A stretch of 64,000 bases of DNA, taken from NCBI RefSeq assembly GCF_002903165.1, contig NZ_PPSK01000004.1, forward strand, positions 267,483 through 331,482, written 5' to 3'. Below the pieces are notes generated by a model. That model was not told the DNA's origin. It saw only the letters and a program-made list of their open reading frames with translations, and did no database searches. A program made the position numbers and the translations under genes. Every line of letters starts with the position of its first letter. The stretch's first letter is position 1. Source of the stretch: Halopseudomonas oceani (GTDB lineage: Bacteria; Pseudomonadota; Gammaproteobacteria; Pseudomonadales; Pseudomonadaceae). Positions 1-9,529 of this stretch are shown one piece after another.

Positions 1-784
1 CATAGGGGCGCAGGCTATAACCGAGCTGTTGCTCCAGGCTGTCTGCCCATCGGCGCATTGCCGCTTGATCCAACGGCAATTCGCCGGCAGCAGGAATGAA
101 CAGAATGATGTTGCCCTCTTCCACTTCAGCCTGCAGATAGCGATCACCAAACAGCTTTTGCAGACGCTCTGCGGCATACGGTTTACCGGTGTGCCCTAGC
201 TGCCACTGATTGACCACCATCAGGCCGCCCGGACGCAGTGCCTGGTGGCACTGTTCGAGAAAATCCATACGCAGCTGCAGCGCAGTAATCCCCCCTTCCA
301 TGTAAAGATCCAGCAGCACCAGATCGGCACTGGCCTGTTCATGCGGGACAACGTTTTCGGCGCTATCGATCAGTACCTCAAGCCGTGGGTCGTCAGGCAG
401 ACCAAACCAGCGCCGCGCCACCTCGACCACTCCTGGGCGCAGCTCCACGGCAGTAACCCGCCGGGGTTGCAGGTGGGCAAGCACCGCACTGACCAGCGAC
501 CCGCCGCCCAAACCGAGCGCCAGCGCCCGGTCGATGTCTTCGAGCCAGAATCCGGCCAACAACATGGCACGGGTATAGTCGTACTCCAGCCAGGCCGGGT
601 CATCGATCAAGCCGCAACTTTGCTCAGTCGCTTCACCGAAATAGAGATACCGCAACTCACCCATCTCGCTCACCCTGATCAGGCCGAAATCATCCCGCAG
701 GCGCGCGATTTCGCACTCCTGCTCGCCTGCCAAACGGCCACTGAACCATGCGCCGATCTGCTTGAAGCTGTCCAGAATCCCCAT
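1..784 (-). CDS. Spermidine synthase-like SAM-dependent methyltransferase fold protein (3' end outside window)
   Basis: The frame is open from an ATG at 784 to the left edge (261 codons seen), so the C-terminus is missing. The protein begins MGILDSFKQIGAWFSG. It carries a Rossmann SAM-type motif, ALGLGGGSLVSAVL, near residue 90, followed by VTAVELRPGVVEVARRWF. A DLVLLDLYMEGG segment sits where spermidine synthases hold their catalytic Asp region. By family this is a spermidine synthase or fused-MFS-less polyamine aminopropyltransferase-like protein; many such paralogues have no tested activity. It is transcribed divergently from the Kef-type antiporter. The ribosome site upstream of the ATG is weak, so the start is only probable. 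Confidence 0.75.
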   Translation of the reverse strand, partial: MGILDSFKQIGAWFSGRLAGEQECEIARLRDDFGLIRVSEMGELRYLYFGEATEQSCGLIDDPAWLEYDYTRAMLLAGFWLEDIDRALALGLGGGSLVSAVLAHLQPRRVTAVELRPGVVEVARRWFGLPDDPRLEVLIDSAENVVPHEQASADLVLLDLYMEGGITALQLRMDFLEQCHQALRPGGLMVVNQWQLGHTGKPYAAERLQKLFGDRYLQAEVEEGNIILFIPAAGELPLDQAAMRRWADSLEQQLGYSLRPY

Positions 785-988
785 TGCTCGCCACTTCGCC
801 CCTGTTGTCTGACGCTGTCACTATAGACGGCGCGCACAGTAGCAGTTTTGCTTCAGGTCTCGCGATTTTTTCCTCGTTCCTGCCGCCGAAAGCCGCGCCC
901 ACGCATTGAGCCCAATGCCGAAGAGCGCCTAAAATCACGGCGCGGACCGCGCCTTGCCAACCATCCACCCCCTCTCAGGTACACCACC

Positions 989-2830
989 ATGCATGAACCG
1001 GGCAGCATCCTGCAGGTTGTAGTTGTGCTCCTGCTGGCCACTGTGATTGCCGTACCACTGGCCAAGCGACTGCGACTCGGCGCGGTGATCGGCTACCTGG
1101 CCGCGGGCGTGGTCATCGGGCCCGGCGCACTTGACCTGATTGCCCACCCCGAAGACATGAGCCATGTGTCTGAACTGGGTGTCGTACTGCTGCTGTTCAT
1201 CATCGGTCTTGAGCTGTCGCCCAAGCGGCTCTGGGTCATGCGCCGCGCAGTCTTTGGTACCGGGCTGGCACAGGTATTGATCTGTGCCAGCGTCATGGGG
1301 CTACTGGCCTGGCTGGTGTTTGAACAGGCCTTCAAAACCGCACTGATTCTCGGCCTTGGCCTGGCTCTATCCTCCACTGCCTTTGGCTTGCAGCTGCTGG
1401 CCGAACGCCGCGAGCTGAACACACCGCACGGCCGGCAGGCCTTTGCGGTTTTGCTGTTTCAGGATATTGCCGCTATTCCACTGATCGCGCTGATTCCCTT
1501 GCTGGGTGATCAGGCTAGCGGCGCAGGCGACGGTAGTGCCCTGCTGCAAACGGGCAAGGTGCTGGGCAGCATCGCAGTCATCGTCATCGGCGGCCGCTAT
1601 CTGCTGCGCCCCCTGTTTCGAGTGGTAGCTCGCACCGGGCTACAGGAAGTATCGACCGCCACCGCGTTGCTGGTGGTGATCGGCACCGCCTGGCTGATGG
1701 ACCGGGTGGGCGTTTCCATGGCACTGGGAGCCTTTCTGGCTGGCCTGCTGTTGGCCGACTCGGAATACCGGCACGAGCTGGAATCGCAGATTGAGCCGTT
1801 CAAGGGCTTGCTGCTGGGCCTGTTTTTCATCACCGTCGGTATGCAGGCGGACCTCTCGTTGCTGGCCAGTAGCGGCGCCCAGGTGGCACTGCTGACCGGC
1901 ATGATCATCGGTTTGAAGCTGCCGCTGATCTACCTTGTTGGCAGCCAGATTGCCCAGCTCGACAAGAGCAGTGCGCTGCGTCTTGGACTGATTCTCGCGG
2001 CTGGCGGCGAATTCGCCTTCGTGGTCTTTCAGCTCGCGGCCGAGCATCAACTGCTGAGCCCGCCCCTGCACGGTATGCTGGTGCTGGCAATCACTCTGTC
2101 GATGGCCGCAACACCGCTGCTGATTCTGGGCCTGTCATTGCTAATCAAGCCATCCGCCGCCCCTCGGAAACCGGTTCCCCCCGAGTATGAGCAGATCGAA
2201 TCGAACAGCCCGCGGGTGGTGATCTCCGGCATGGGCCGCATGGGCCAGGTCATCGCCCGTATGATGCGCGCCCAGCGGGTACCCTACGTGGCGCTCGATA
2301 CCTCGGTCGACAGCATCGACATGTCACGCAGTCTCAGCGCTGACATGCCGATCTTTTACGGCGACCCGCTGCGACCGGATATTCTCCGTGCCGCCCAGGT
2401 CGACAAGGCGCAGTTCTTTATCATCACCAGCAGCGATCCCGAGATTACGCTGCGCACGGCAGAGACCGTGCGTCGTCTCTACCCGAACATTACCATCATC
2501 GCCAGGGCCCGGAACCGCCAGCACGTGCATAAGCTGATCGACCTTGGCGTGCTGGCGGTGCGGGAAACCTTCCATTCCAGCCTGGAAATGAGCCGCCAGA
2601 TTCTGACCGGCATGGGCCTAAGCCCTGAGCAGGCAGACTCGCGCATCGCCCGCTTCCGTCGCCATGATGAAAGCGTGCTGGCAGCTCAGCATAAAGTTTA
2701 CGACGACGCCGCCGCGGTCATGCAAACCGCGCGGCAATCCCGCGCCGAGCTGGAAACCCTGTTCGATTCTGACCGTATTGAAGTCAACAGTGTGCAGGAC
2801 GCTGTCGCACGCGGAGCAGAGGCTCCGTGA
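989..2830 (+). CDS. Kef-type monovalent cation:proton antiporter (CPA2) with TrkA-N domain
   Basis: Inner-membrane K+/H+ antiporter of 613 aa, close to KefB/KefC length (601-620). The N-terminal two thirds is about 12 hydrophobic segments, including the conserved FQDIAAIPL stretch. After a short linker a RCK/TrkA-N nucleotide-binding domain starts near residue 409 with ISGMGRMGQVIARMM, followed by an acidic DTSVDSID strand and FYGDPLRPDIL. I chose the ATG at 989 (MHEPGSILQ) because it begins at the first membrane helix; the upstream in-frame extension is basic and unlike the family. Family members protect against electrophiles or adjust cytoplasmic pH. No KefF/KefG ancillary gene is adjacent, so glutathione gating is not supported here. 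Confidence 0.9.
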   Translation: MHEPGSILQVVVVLLLATVIAVPLAKRLRLGAVIGYLAAGVVIGPGALDLIAHPEDMSHVSELGVVLLLFIIGLELSPKRLWVMRRAVFGTGLAQVLICASVMGLLAWLVFEQAFKTALILGLGLALSSTAFGLQLLAERRELNTPHGRQAFAVLLFQDIAAIPLIALIPLLGDQASGAGDGSALLQTGKVLGSIAVIVIGGRYLLRPLFRVVARTGLQEVSTATALLVVIGTAWLMDRVGVSMALGAFLAGLLLADSEYRHELESQIEPFKGLLLGLFFITVGMQADLSLLASSGAQVALLTGMIIGLKLPLIYLVGSQIAQLDKSSALRLGLILAAGGEFAFVVFQLAAEHQLLSPPLHGMLVLAITLSMAATPLLILGLSLLIKPSAAPRKPVPPEYEQIESNSPRVVISGMGRMGQVIARMMRAQRVPYVALDTSVDSIDMSRSLSADMPIFYGDPLRPDILRAAQVDKAQFFIITSSDPEITLRTAETVRRLYPNITIIARARNRQHVHKLIDLGVLAVRETFHSSLEMSRQILTGMGLSPEQADSRIARFRRHDESVLAAQHKVYDDAAAVMQTARQSRAELETLFDSDRIEVNSVQDAVARGAEAP

Positions 2831-2902
2831 CCGGCCGACAGTCCGGTCTGTTATCGGAACGCGATAGCCCCTAGAATGCGCGGCTAACTCAGGAGCAATT
2901 AC

Positions 2903-3754
2903 ATGGCCGACATCGGGCGATTCAACAAACTGCAGATCATCAAGCAGGCCGGCTTCGGGCTGTACCTGGACGGCGGTGAAGACGGCGAGATCCTGCTGCC
3001 CAACCGCTACGTACCGAAGGACCAGCCCACCGAGGTCGGCGACTGGCTGCGGGTGTTTGTCTACTTCGACAGCGAGGATCGCATCATTGCGACTACCGTC
3101 CGCCCGCGGGCACAGGTCGGCGAGTTCGCCAACCTCAAGGTGGTTGCCCGCAACCAGGTCGGCCTGTTCCTCGACTGGGGCCTGCCCAAGGATGTGTTGC
3201 TGCCCTTCGCCGAGCTGAAGAAGCCGCTGGAAGAAGGCCAGTACTGCGTCGCCTACCTGTACCTCGACAAGCACACCAGCCGCGTGCTCGCGACCACCCG
3301 GCTCGATCGCTACCTGGACAAAACCCCGGCCCGCTACAAGGTCGGCGACGCGGTCAACCTGTTGCTGGTCGAGCGCACGGACCTGGGCTACAAGGCCATT
3401 ATCAACAGCGAGCACTGGGGCCTACTGCACCGCAACGAAGCGTTCAGACCGGTCAGGCTGGGCCGCAAAGAGCAAGGCTACATTCGCGAGATTCGCCCGG
3501 ACGGCAAGATCAACCTCAGCCTGCAACCGGTTGGTGGCCAGGCAGCAGACCTGCTCCAGCAACAGATTCTCGAACGCCTGCACGCCAATGACGGCCAGCT
3601 CGCGCTGAGCGACCGCAGCAGCCCTGAAGCCATCAGCGACGCTTTCAGCGTCAGCAAGAGCAACTTCAAGAAGGCCATTGGCGGCCTGCTGAAAAAGGGC
3701 CTGATTTTGATCCACCCTGACCGTATCGAACTGTCCAGGGGCGACGAAGACTGA
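2903..3754 (+). CDS. CvfB/YitL-family S1-domain RNA-binding protein
   Basis: A 283-aa protein with the CvfB layout. Three S1-like OB-fold repeats lie at about residues 1-60, 65-135 and 145-215 (GRFNKLQIIKQAGFGLYLDG; FANLKVVARNQVGLFLDWG; VNLLLVERTDLGYKAIIN). A winged-helix C-terminus follows at about 225-280 (ISDAFSVSKSNFKKAIGGLLKKG). Family members bind RNA and influence virulence or translation in Gram-positives; the role in pseudomonads is not settled. A good Shine-Dalgarno (CAGGAG) lies 8 nt before the ATG. It follows the antiporter in the same direction by 72 bp but may have its own promoter. Confidence 0.88.
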   Translation: MADIGRFNKLQIIKQAGFGLYLDGGEDGEILLPNRYVPKDQPTEVGDWLRVFVYFDSEDRIIATTVRPRAQVGEFANLKVVARNQVGLFLDWGLPKDVLLPFAELKKPLEEGQYCVAYLYLDKHTSRVLATTRLDRYLDKTPARYKVGDAVNLLLVERTDLGYKAIINSEHWGLLHRNEAFRPVRLGRKEQGYIREIRPDGKINLSLQPVGGQAADLLQQQILERLHANDGQLALSDRSSPEAISDAFSVSKSNFKKAIGGLLKKGLILIHPDRIELSRGDED

Positions 3755-3766
3755 CCCTCGGATTCT

Positions 3767-3786
3767 GCCCTGCACACGCAGGGCAG
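3767..3786. terminator. Hairpin downstream of cvfB-like gene
   Basis: GCCCTG-cacacg-CAGGGC forms a 6-bp stem (extendable to TGCCCTG/CAGGGCA) just after the stop codon. There is no U-tract, so it may stabilise the mRNA 3' end rather than terminate. Confidence 0.35.
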
Positions 3787-3976
3787 GTCACCTGCCCCGT
3801 CCCCATCAACAACTTCCCAGCCCCTGCTCTGACACCATCCAGCCCTTCCGCCGATCTCAACACCCTACAAACGGTCACCATTCCTTCGTGGTCCTGTCAC
3901 GTTGACTCGCTAGTCTCGCGCTCTCCGCGCACGGCAGCCGCGCGCGACTGACCACTCCCGATACAAGGATGAACTG

Positions 3977-5425
3977 ATGACCAACTGGAAAACGCTATCA
4001 GCGGTGCTGCTTGGCAGCGCCATGCTCACCGCCTGCAAATCATCCAGCGACAACAACGAACCGGCAGTAACACCGCAACAAGAGCTCGCCGCGCGGCTAG
4101 CGGCGTTCCCGCAGGAGGGCGTTGAGCTGCCCTTCAGCGTACTGCGCGATGACCTGATCGACGGCAAGACCATGGCTCCGTTCGAGGTGCGTAACGGTGG
4201 CTACGGCTCGGCCATGACTGCGCACCCGAGCAACCTGGGTGAGTTTTACGCCATGACCGACCGCGGCCCCAACGCGGACTTTGTGGGTGGCGCGTACGGC
4301 TCTGGCAAGTCATTCCCGGTCGCCGATTACACACCGCGCATCGGTCACTTCCGTATCACTGCCAACGGCGGTGTCGAGCAGTTGGCAACCATCCTGCTCA
4401 AACGCCCGGACGGCACCCTGATCACAGGCCTGCCCAACACCTCGGCGCTGGGCGGCACTGGTGAAACGCCCTACAACCCGGATGGCACGCCGATTGTGGT
4501 TGACCCCACGCAGCCCTACGATGCCGCGACCAACCCGATCAAGCTCGACGACTACGGCCTCGATGGCGAAGGGCTGGTGGCACTGCGCGACGGCAGCTTC
4601 TGGGCCAGTGACGAATACGGCCCACACATGGTTCACTTCGATGCCGAAGGCCGCGAAATCGACCGCATCAACCCGTTTACGGCAGATACGCGCACCCGCA
4701 TCAACCTGCCGGCAGAGTATGCCTATCGCCGCGCCAACCGCGGCATGGAAGGTCTTGCGATCACCCCGGACGAAAAGACCCTGGTCGGCCTGATGCAGTC
4801 CACCATGGATCTGCCAACCAAGGCCGTGCGCGCGCAGACCATCACCCGCATTGTCACGGTGAATCTTGAGACCGGCGAGATCGGCCAGTATCTGTATCAG
4901 CAAGAGAAAGCCGCCAACTCAAACTCGGAAATGGTCGGCCTCAGCAATACCGACTTTCTGGTGCTCGAGCGCGATGGCAGTTTCCTCTACGGTGGACCTA
5001 AGGGTGCTGCTGGCGTCACCCCGAATGCGCAGAAACAGGTATACCGCATCGATCTGTCCACCGGCACCAACCTGGAAACTGTCACGCTGCAGGCCGGCAT
5101 GGTGCAGGACCCGGATCTGGGGCTGACCATCAACGGCAAGACGCTGGAACAAGTCGTCCTCGATGGCGGCTGGGACGCCCTGGCCACTGTCGGTATCTAC
5201 CCGGTAAACAAGACCCTGCTATTGGACATGGTTGTCGAAGCCAACTACCCGCACGACAAGATGGAAGGCCTGTGGCGCATTGATGAAGGTCATCTGGGTA
5301 TTCTCAACGACGATGACTTTGCCACCTGGTCCACCGGCGGTGTGCTGGAGCAGAAGATGCTGGATGCAGCGACCATAGATGCAGGTCGTCTGTACATTCG
5401 TGAAGCGGATCTGTCGGTCGATTGA
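3977..5425 (+). CDS. Esterase-like/phytase-like beta-propeller lipoprotein
   Basis: Predicted 482-aa lipoprotein. The N-terminus MTNWKTLSAVLLGSAMLTAC gives a lipobox (LTAC) with Cys20 as the lipid site, followed by a Ser/Asp-rich linker. The mature part matches the family called esterase-like activity of phytase (PF13449 type): FYAMTDRGPNADF, LDDYGLDGEGLVAL, GSFWASDEYGPHMVHFD and NRGMEGLAITPDEKTLVGLMQS are hallmark acidic loops of the propeller. The family is found near alkaline phosphatases and in plant thylakoids; its substrate is generally untested. It stands alone, with the convergent AraC gene beyond a hairpin at 5448. SD-like AAGGA lies about 8 nt upstream of the ATG. Confidence 0.85.
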   Translation: MTNWKTLSAVLLGSAMLTACKSSSDNNEPAVTPQQELAARLAAFPQEGVELPFSVLRDDLIDGKTMAPFEVRNGGYGSAMTAHPSNLGEFYAMTDRGPNADFVGGAYGSGKSFPVADYTPRIGHFRITANGGVEQLATILLKRPDGTLITGLPNTSALGGTGETPYNPDGTPIVVDPTQPYDAATNPIKLDDYGLDGEGLVALRDGSFWASDEYGPHMVHFDAEGREIDRINPFTADTRTRINLPAEYAYRRANRGMEGLAITPDEKTLVGLMQSTMDLPTKAVRAQTITRIVTVNLETGEIGQYLYQQEKAANSNSEMVGLSNTDFLVLERDGSFLYGGPKGAAGVTPNAQKQVYRIDLSTGTNLETVTLQAGMVQDPDLGLTINGKTLEQVVLDGGWDALATVGIYPVNKTLLLDMVVEANYPHDKMEGLWRIDEGHLGILNDDDFATWSTGGVLEQKMLDAATIDAGRLYIREADLSVD

Positions 5426-5447
5426 ACCACGGATTTGATATGTACAC

Positions 5448-5477
5448 AGGACAGCGGCCTGCCCGGCCGCCTGTCCT
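5448..5477. terminator. Hairpin between convergent genes
   Basis: AGGACAG...CTGTCCT outer arms plus GGCC/GGCC inner pairing give a GC-rich hairpin placed exactly between two convergent genes. A U-tract is lacking on both strands, so intrinsic termination is plausible but weak. Confidence 0.4.
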
Positions 5478-5495
5478 GGTGCAGCGCTAACGCAT

Positions 5496-6299
5496 TCAAG
5501 CCGCCTGATGGAACGCCCGGTACTGCCCCGGCGTCAGCGCCGTGCGCAGCTTGAAGTGGCGCTGAAAATGCGCCTGATCGGCAAACCCAAGATCCAGCGC
5601 CAGATGGTTGAGGCTCACCGGTTCGGCCCGTAACCGCGCCCGCGCCTGCTTGATTCGTTCATCCAGCTGGAAGGCATGGGGTGCCTGCCCGTACAGACGC
5701 TTGAAACCGCGAATCAGTTGATAACGGTTGAGCTCCGCCGCCTCGGCCAGTTCATCAAGCTGCAGGTTGCAACCAAGCCGATCCATGATCAGCTCCCTCG
5801 CCCGCAGCAGCCCGTTCTGGTGTAGGGTATTCGCGTTTTCCTGCGGGTAAGCAAACAGGGGCTGCAACAGCTCGATCAGTCGCCCTTCTGCCTCCAAAGC
5901 ACCATCACTGCGCTGCAAGCTGGCAAATAATTCATCAAACTCGGCACGCGCGGTGGCGCTACAAACATCTGGAAAGCAGCGATAGTCAGCGCTGCCGCCG
6001 AACGCCTCGCGCTGCAGCGCGCCCAGCCAGTTGGCATCAACAAACAACATCCGATACGACCATTTGCCTGCCGCCGGATTACAGGAATGCACCTCACCCG
6101 GATTAACCGTCACCATACTGCCGACGCCAATGCGTTCAAGGCGTTGACGGTTACGATATGCCGTATGGCCATGGTCAATGACGCCGAAGGAAAACTCATC
6201 GTGAGTATGGGCCTGATAACAGGCGCTGGAGCGGCTGGCCTGCCGCAGCTCAATCAGCGGCAGCGCCGGGCTACGCTGGAGAAACTGCTCTTGCAACAT
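5496..6299 (-). CDS. AraC-family transcriptional regulator with N-terminal cupin
   Basis: A 267-aa regulator. The N-terminal AraC-ligand cupin (residues about 15-90: THDEFSFGVIDHGHTAY, NPGEVHSCNP) is followed by a C-terminal double helix-turn-helix (ELAEAAELNRYQLIRGFKRLYG; NHLALDLGFADQAHFQRHFK). The frame is open to a GTG at 6305, but GAGGTG sits directly over that codon and is correctly spaced for the ATG at 6299, so 6299 is preferred. It starts 16 nt after the LysE gene ends on the same strand, so the two are probably cotranscribed. AraC regulators next to LysE exporters usually control that exporter in response to the exported amino acid or amine. Confidence 0.87.
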   Translation of the reverse strand: MLQEQFLQRSPALPLIELRQASRSSACYQAHTHDEFSFGVIDHGHTAYRNRQRLERIGVGSMVTVNPGEVHSCNPAAGKWSYRMLFVDANWLGALQREAFGGSADYRCFPDVCSATARAEFDELFASLQRSDGALEAEGRLIELLQPLFAYPQENANTLHQNGLLRARELIMDRLGCNLQLDELAEAAELNRYQLIRGFKRLYGQAPHAFQLDERIKQARARLRAEPVSLNHLALDLGFADQAHFQRHFKLRTALTPGQYRAFHQAA

Positions 6300-6315
6300 G
6301 CTCACCTCAAACCGG

Positions 6316-6906
6316 TTACGGCAACAGAATCAGCACCACACTAAGGATCAGCAGCAATGCCATCAACAGATTGAATACTCGCATTGCCCGCGCACCCGGT
6401 AAACGCCCACCAAGCAGATGCCCTAACAGCGCCCAGCAGCCGACCCCGAACAGGCAGACAAACAGTGACAGGATACAGAAGATCGCCAGCGGCTGCGCCT
6501 GGTTGCTGACGAACATGCTCAGGCCCGACAACGAAAACAACCAGGCCTTGGGGTTTAGCCACTGCGCCAGCGCACCCGCCCAGAAGCCCGGCACCGTGAC
6601 ATCTGCCATCCTCGGCAGCCCCGGTTCAGCACGGGCAATACGCCAAGCCAGATACAACAGGTACACCGCGCCGACCCAGGCCAGCCCCTGCAGCACCGCC
6701 GGGCTCTGCGCCAGGCTGCCGAGCAAGCCAAGCCCCAACAGCAATACCATCAGCGCGTAGCCAAGCGACGCACCCAGCACATAAGGCATGGCGCGCAGCA
6801 TGCCGGCGCGCGCCGCGCTGCTGACCGTCACCACACAAACCGGGCCCGGCGCAACGGAGCCCACCAGAGTAAAGGCCAACATCGATAACCACAGCGACAG
6901 CATCAT
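6316..6906 (-). CDS. LysE-family amino acid/metabolite exporter
   Basis: A 196-aa membrane protein of typical LysE/RhtB length with about six hydrophobic helices. The diagnostic N-terminal motif GSVAPGPVCVVTVSSAARAG (helix 1-2 region) and LNPKAWLFSLSGL in the middle are family signatures. It exports small solutes such as amino acids; the specific substrate cannot be read from sequence. The start at 6906 has GAGG about 6 nt upstream. It is the promoter-proximal gene of a two-gene unit with the AraC regulator at 5496-6299. Confidence 0.87.
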   Translation of the reverse strand: MMLSLWLSMLAFTLVGSVAPGPVCVVTVSSAARAGMLRAMPYVLGASLGYALMVLLLGLGLLGSLAQSPAVLQGLAWVGAVYLLYLAWRIARAEPGLPRMADVTVPGFWAGALAQWLNPKAWLFSLSGLSMFVSNQAQPLAIFCILSLFVCLFGVGCWALLGHLLGGRLPGARAMRVFNLLMALLLILSVVLILLP

Positions 6907-6978
6907 GCACCCTCATTACGTCAATCGGGGCATGCTGCGGCAAATAGCCGGATGTGTATTGAAGGAAATTGCGCGTAC

Positions 6979-7006
6979 AAAAAAGGCGCCTTACGGCACC
7001 CTTTTT
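6979..7006 (-). terminator. Intrinsic terminator of the DUF6351-like gene
   Basis: On the minus strand a stem (GGTGCC-gtaa-GGCGCC) is followed by TTTTTT; A-rich sequence on the other side pairs with the U-tract and makes it bidirectional in appearance. It lies 36 nt after the stop at 7042. Confidence 0.75.
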
Positions 7007-7041
7007 GCCAGGTCGGGCCAAGGCCCGACCGCCACATCACC

Positions 7042-9408
7042 TCAACTGTCCGGCCGCCCCTGATCAGGCTGACTGTAGTCGCATACGCCCTGCGGGAAGA
7101 TGGCATTGAGTTGCGCCACCTCATCGGTATCAGGGACCCAGCTGCCATAAGTACCGTCAACCAACGCTGTACTGAGCGGCTTCAGCGCGCACTTGAAGAC
7201 GCTGCCCTCAATCGGGCCACCGGCCTGCATGCGCGACGTCGTGTACGTCGGGAACTGCTGGGTGCAGGTCCCGGCCGGCTGCTCATTGATGATGCCATCC
7301 CAGACGCTGTCACCTTGGGCGATCAGGCTGCCATCGGTATTGAAGCAGCTGTCAACGGCGGTTGCCGGTCGATTCTCACCGATACTCAGTTCCGGGTTCT
7401 CGCGGATGTTGGTCAGCCACTGATCCAGCACCTCCAGCGCCATCCAGGTCTGATCAAAGTTGCGCTGCGGGCGCGGACGGGAAGGGTCTGAAGTATCAGT
7501 CGGTCTAGTGTCGGTAAACCAGATCACCTGATTATCAGCATTCCCCATGCGATTGATGATGCGCTGACGCGAAGAGAAGGACTGATGACTGTTATGCATA
7601 TCCAGCACTTCCTCCAGGTAATGCCGCCAGTCGATCACCGGGATATTGAGCTGACCATCGAACACAATGCCCTGCTCATACGCAGCATTCATCGCCAGCG
7701 GGTCACCCTCGGTGCGCGGAGCCGGCGTCGTGCCATCAGCGCTCAGGTTCATGTTGCGACTGCTCCACGGATCGAAGTTAGCCGCCGTATTTGGCGGCAG
7801 AAACGGTGAGCCCTCCTGCACCATCTCGCTTGGCTGCTTCCAGCCACCAATCAGGGTATTGAGACGCAGGAACTCGGCAGGAGTGATCTGCCCCTTGCGC
7901 AGTGGCTCCAAACCGTACTGCACACCGACGTTGTCAAACAGCGTGCGCGGCTCACCCTGCTCGTCAACGCCATAGACGTTGCGCAGGTCATCGAAGTGCG
8001 TCCAGTGCACATCAGCCATGATTTCCGGCGGCTGCATCTGATCCTGATAGGGAGCCTGGCCAAAGTGCGGATTCATGGTCAGCGGCGTCAGCCCGCGCCA
8101 GGCCGGGATGCACTCGGTCGAGCCCGGCGCACTGGCGAAGCCTAGCTGCGTCTTGGTGTCATAAAGCGGATCAGGGTAGTCATCCGTCGCGTTCAGCCCC
8201 ACCAGCAGGCTGCGGTTCTCCGTGGTCTGCCAGCGCGTGTTGGTACGGTCGGTCGCGTCCATGTAGTACTCGAGCAACTCGCAGTCGCCCACGTGAATGG
8301 TCTGGGTCACCATATCCGGATAAGAGTACTGCGGCACCCCAGCGTCAATCAGACCCGGATGATTCTGCGAGTAGACATATTGCTGGATCGCACCACCCGA
8401 GCCACCAATAGCGACCGTGTATTCGGGCACGCCGAAGCGTTTGACAAAGTGCTCCTTGGTCATCAGTGCGGTCTCACCGCCCACCTGCAGGTTGTAATGC
8501 GTATCGGCACGCGTGCCGGTCGAGTAAATCACCGCGTAGCCCAGCCCCAGAACCTCCGGGGTTAGCGCATCATCACTCATCCGGCCCTGGCTGTGGCCGA
8601 TACCAACACCACCTTCGAAGTGATACAGCAAGCGGCCATTCCACAGGTCGGTGCTAGCGGCATCATCGGCGTCGCTCCGATCAGCCAGGGTCGCAAAGCT
8701 GTAGATGAAACGGTTCAACGTGCCAACTTCACGGCGCACGACGAAGTCAACCGTACGGCCATCGGTAAGCGTGGTCGTTGCCATATCCGCCGGACGGCTG
8801 CGGTCCTCCGGCAACGGCGCGTAATCGCCTTCGGTGTTCATATACAGAAACTCAACCTTCGGCTCGATGGTGCAGTCGCGGCTATAACCAACCACTGTTT
8901 CGCCTTCATAGACCGGGTACCCACCTTCCTGGTTATCAACCAGCGGTTGAACTCCGACCTGCTGTACCACACTGCAGACGAAGGGGTATTGCTGCGGTCC
9001 GGAAAATACCGGACCGGTCTCGGGGTAAGCCGTCAGCGTCATACTGTAGAGCTGACCATGCTTGCTGTGGTGCAGCTCCAGGCGGTTCTCGCCCAACGTG
9101 AGACCTTCAACCAGAACTTCCAGTCGACCGTTACGCTCAACCATCCGGCTGGGCTCGATCTCGGTGTCGTTTAGCCATAGCTCCAGGTTATCGAGCTCGG
9201 CATCAACCAGTGCAAGATCACCTTCGATAGTAATCAGAACGTCGTCACCGGTGACCTGATCAACCGCGCTGGACAGCACGCCGAGCGACAGATCAGGACG
9301 GCTTGTGTCATTGGAGTCAGAGCCGCCGCCGCTGCTCAAACAACCAGACAGGGCTAACGTCAATAAACTGAGTGAAAAGATGGGTGCAAGTGTACGCAGA
9401 TGTGCCAT
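7042..9408 (-). CDS. Large lipoprotein, DUF6351-like putative alpha/beta hydrolase
   Basis: A 788-aa protein with a lipoprotein signal (lipobox LSGC, Cys23) followed by a Gly/Ser-rich linker. An N-terminal Ig-like portion (about residues 40-140: ITIEGDLALVDAELDNLELWLND) precedes a large domain. That domain contains VAIGGSGGAIQQYVYSQ near residue 335, resembling a GxSxG nucleophile elbow, and a late segment with HNSHQSF. I recognise the family as DUF6351, often annotated near polyhydroxyalkanoate or oligo-ester hydrolases, but this assignment is from memory of the motif and length. Secreted or surface ester hydrolysis is an inference. It is a single-gene unit with a terminator after it. Confidence 0.6.
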   Translation of the reverse strand: MAHLRTLAPIFSLSLLTLALSGCLSSGGGSDSNDTSRPDLSLGVLSSAVDQVTGDDVLITIEGDLALVDAELDNLELWLNDTEIEPSRMVERNGRLEVLVEGLTLGENRLELHHSKHGQLYSMTLTAYPETGPVFSGPQQYPFVCSVVQQVGVQPLVDNQEGGYPVYEGETVVGYSRDCTIEPKVEFLYMNTEGDYAPLPEDRSRPADMATTTLTDGRTVDFVVRREVGTLNRFIYSFATLADRSDADDAASTDLWNGRLLYHFEGGVGIGHSQGRMSDDALTPEVLGLGYAVIYSTGTRADTHYNLQVGGETALMTKEHFVKRFGVPEYTVAIGGSGGAIQQYVYSQNHPGLIDAGVPQYSYPDMVTQTIHVGDCELLEYYMDATDRTNTRWQTTENRSLLVGLNATDDYPDPLYDTKTQLGFASAPGSTECIPAWRGLTPLTMNPHFGQAPYQDQMQPPEIMADVHWTHFDDLRNVYGVDEQGEPRTLFDNVGVQYGLEPLRKGQITPAEFLRLNTLIGGWKQPSEMVQEGSPFLPPNTAANFDPWSSRNMNLSADGTTPAPRTEGDPLAMNAAYEQGIVFDGQLNIPVIDWRHYLEEVLDMHNSHQSFSSRQRIINRMGNADNQVIWFTDTRPTDTSDPSRPRPQRNFDQTWMALEVLDQWLTNIRENPELSIGENRPATAVDSCFNTDGSLIAQGDSVWDGIINEQPAGTCTQQFPTYTTSRMQAGGPIEGSVFKCALKPLSTALVDGTYGSWVPDTDEVAQLNAIFPQGVCDYSQPDQGRPDS

Positions 9409-9529
9409 GGATCATCCCTCTCCGACAATGGGCTTTTTGTTGTTGATATAGCGCGCCCCATCCTAGGGCAGCCCGGTTTGTCGCAAACAGGTACAGATCT
9501 GTCAATCCCACTGATACAGATGTTGCCAC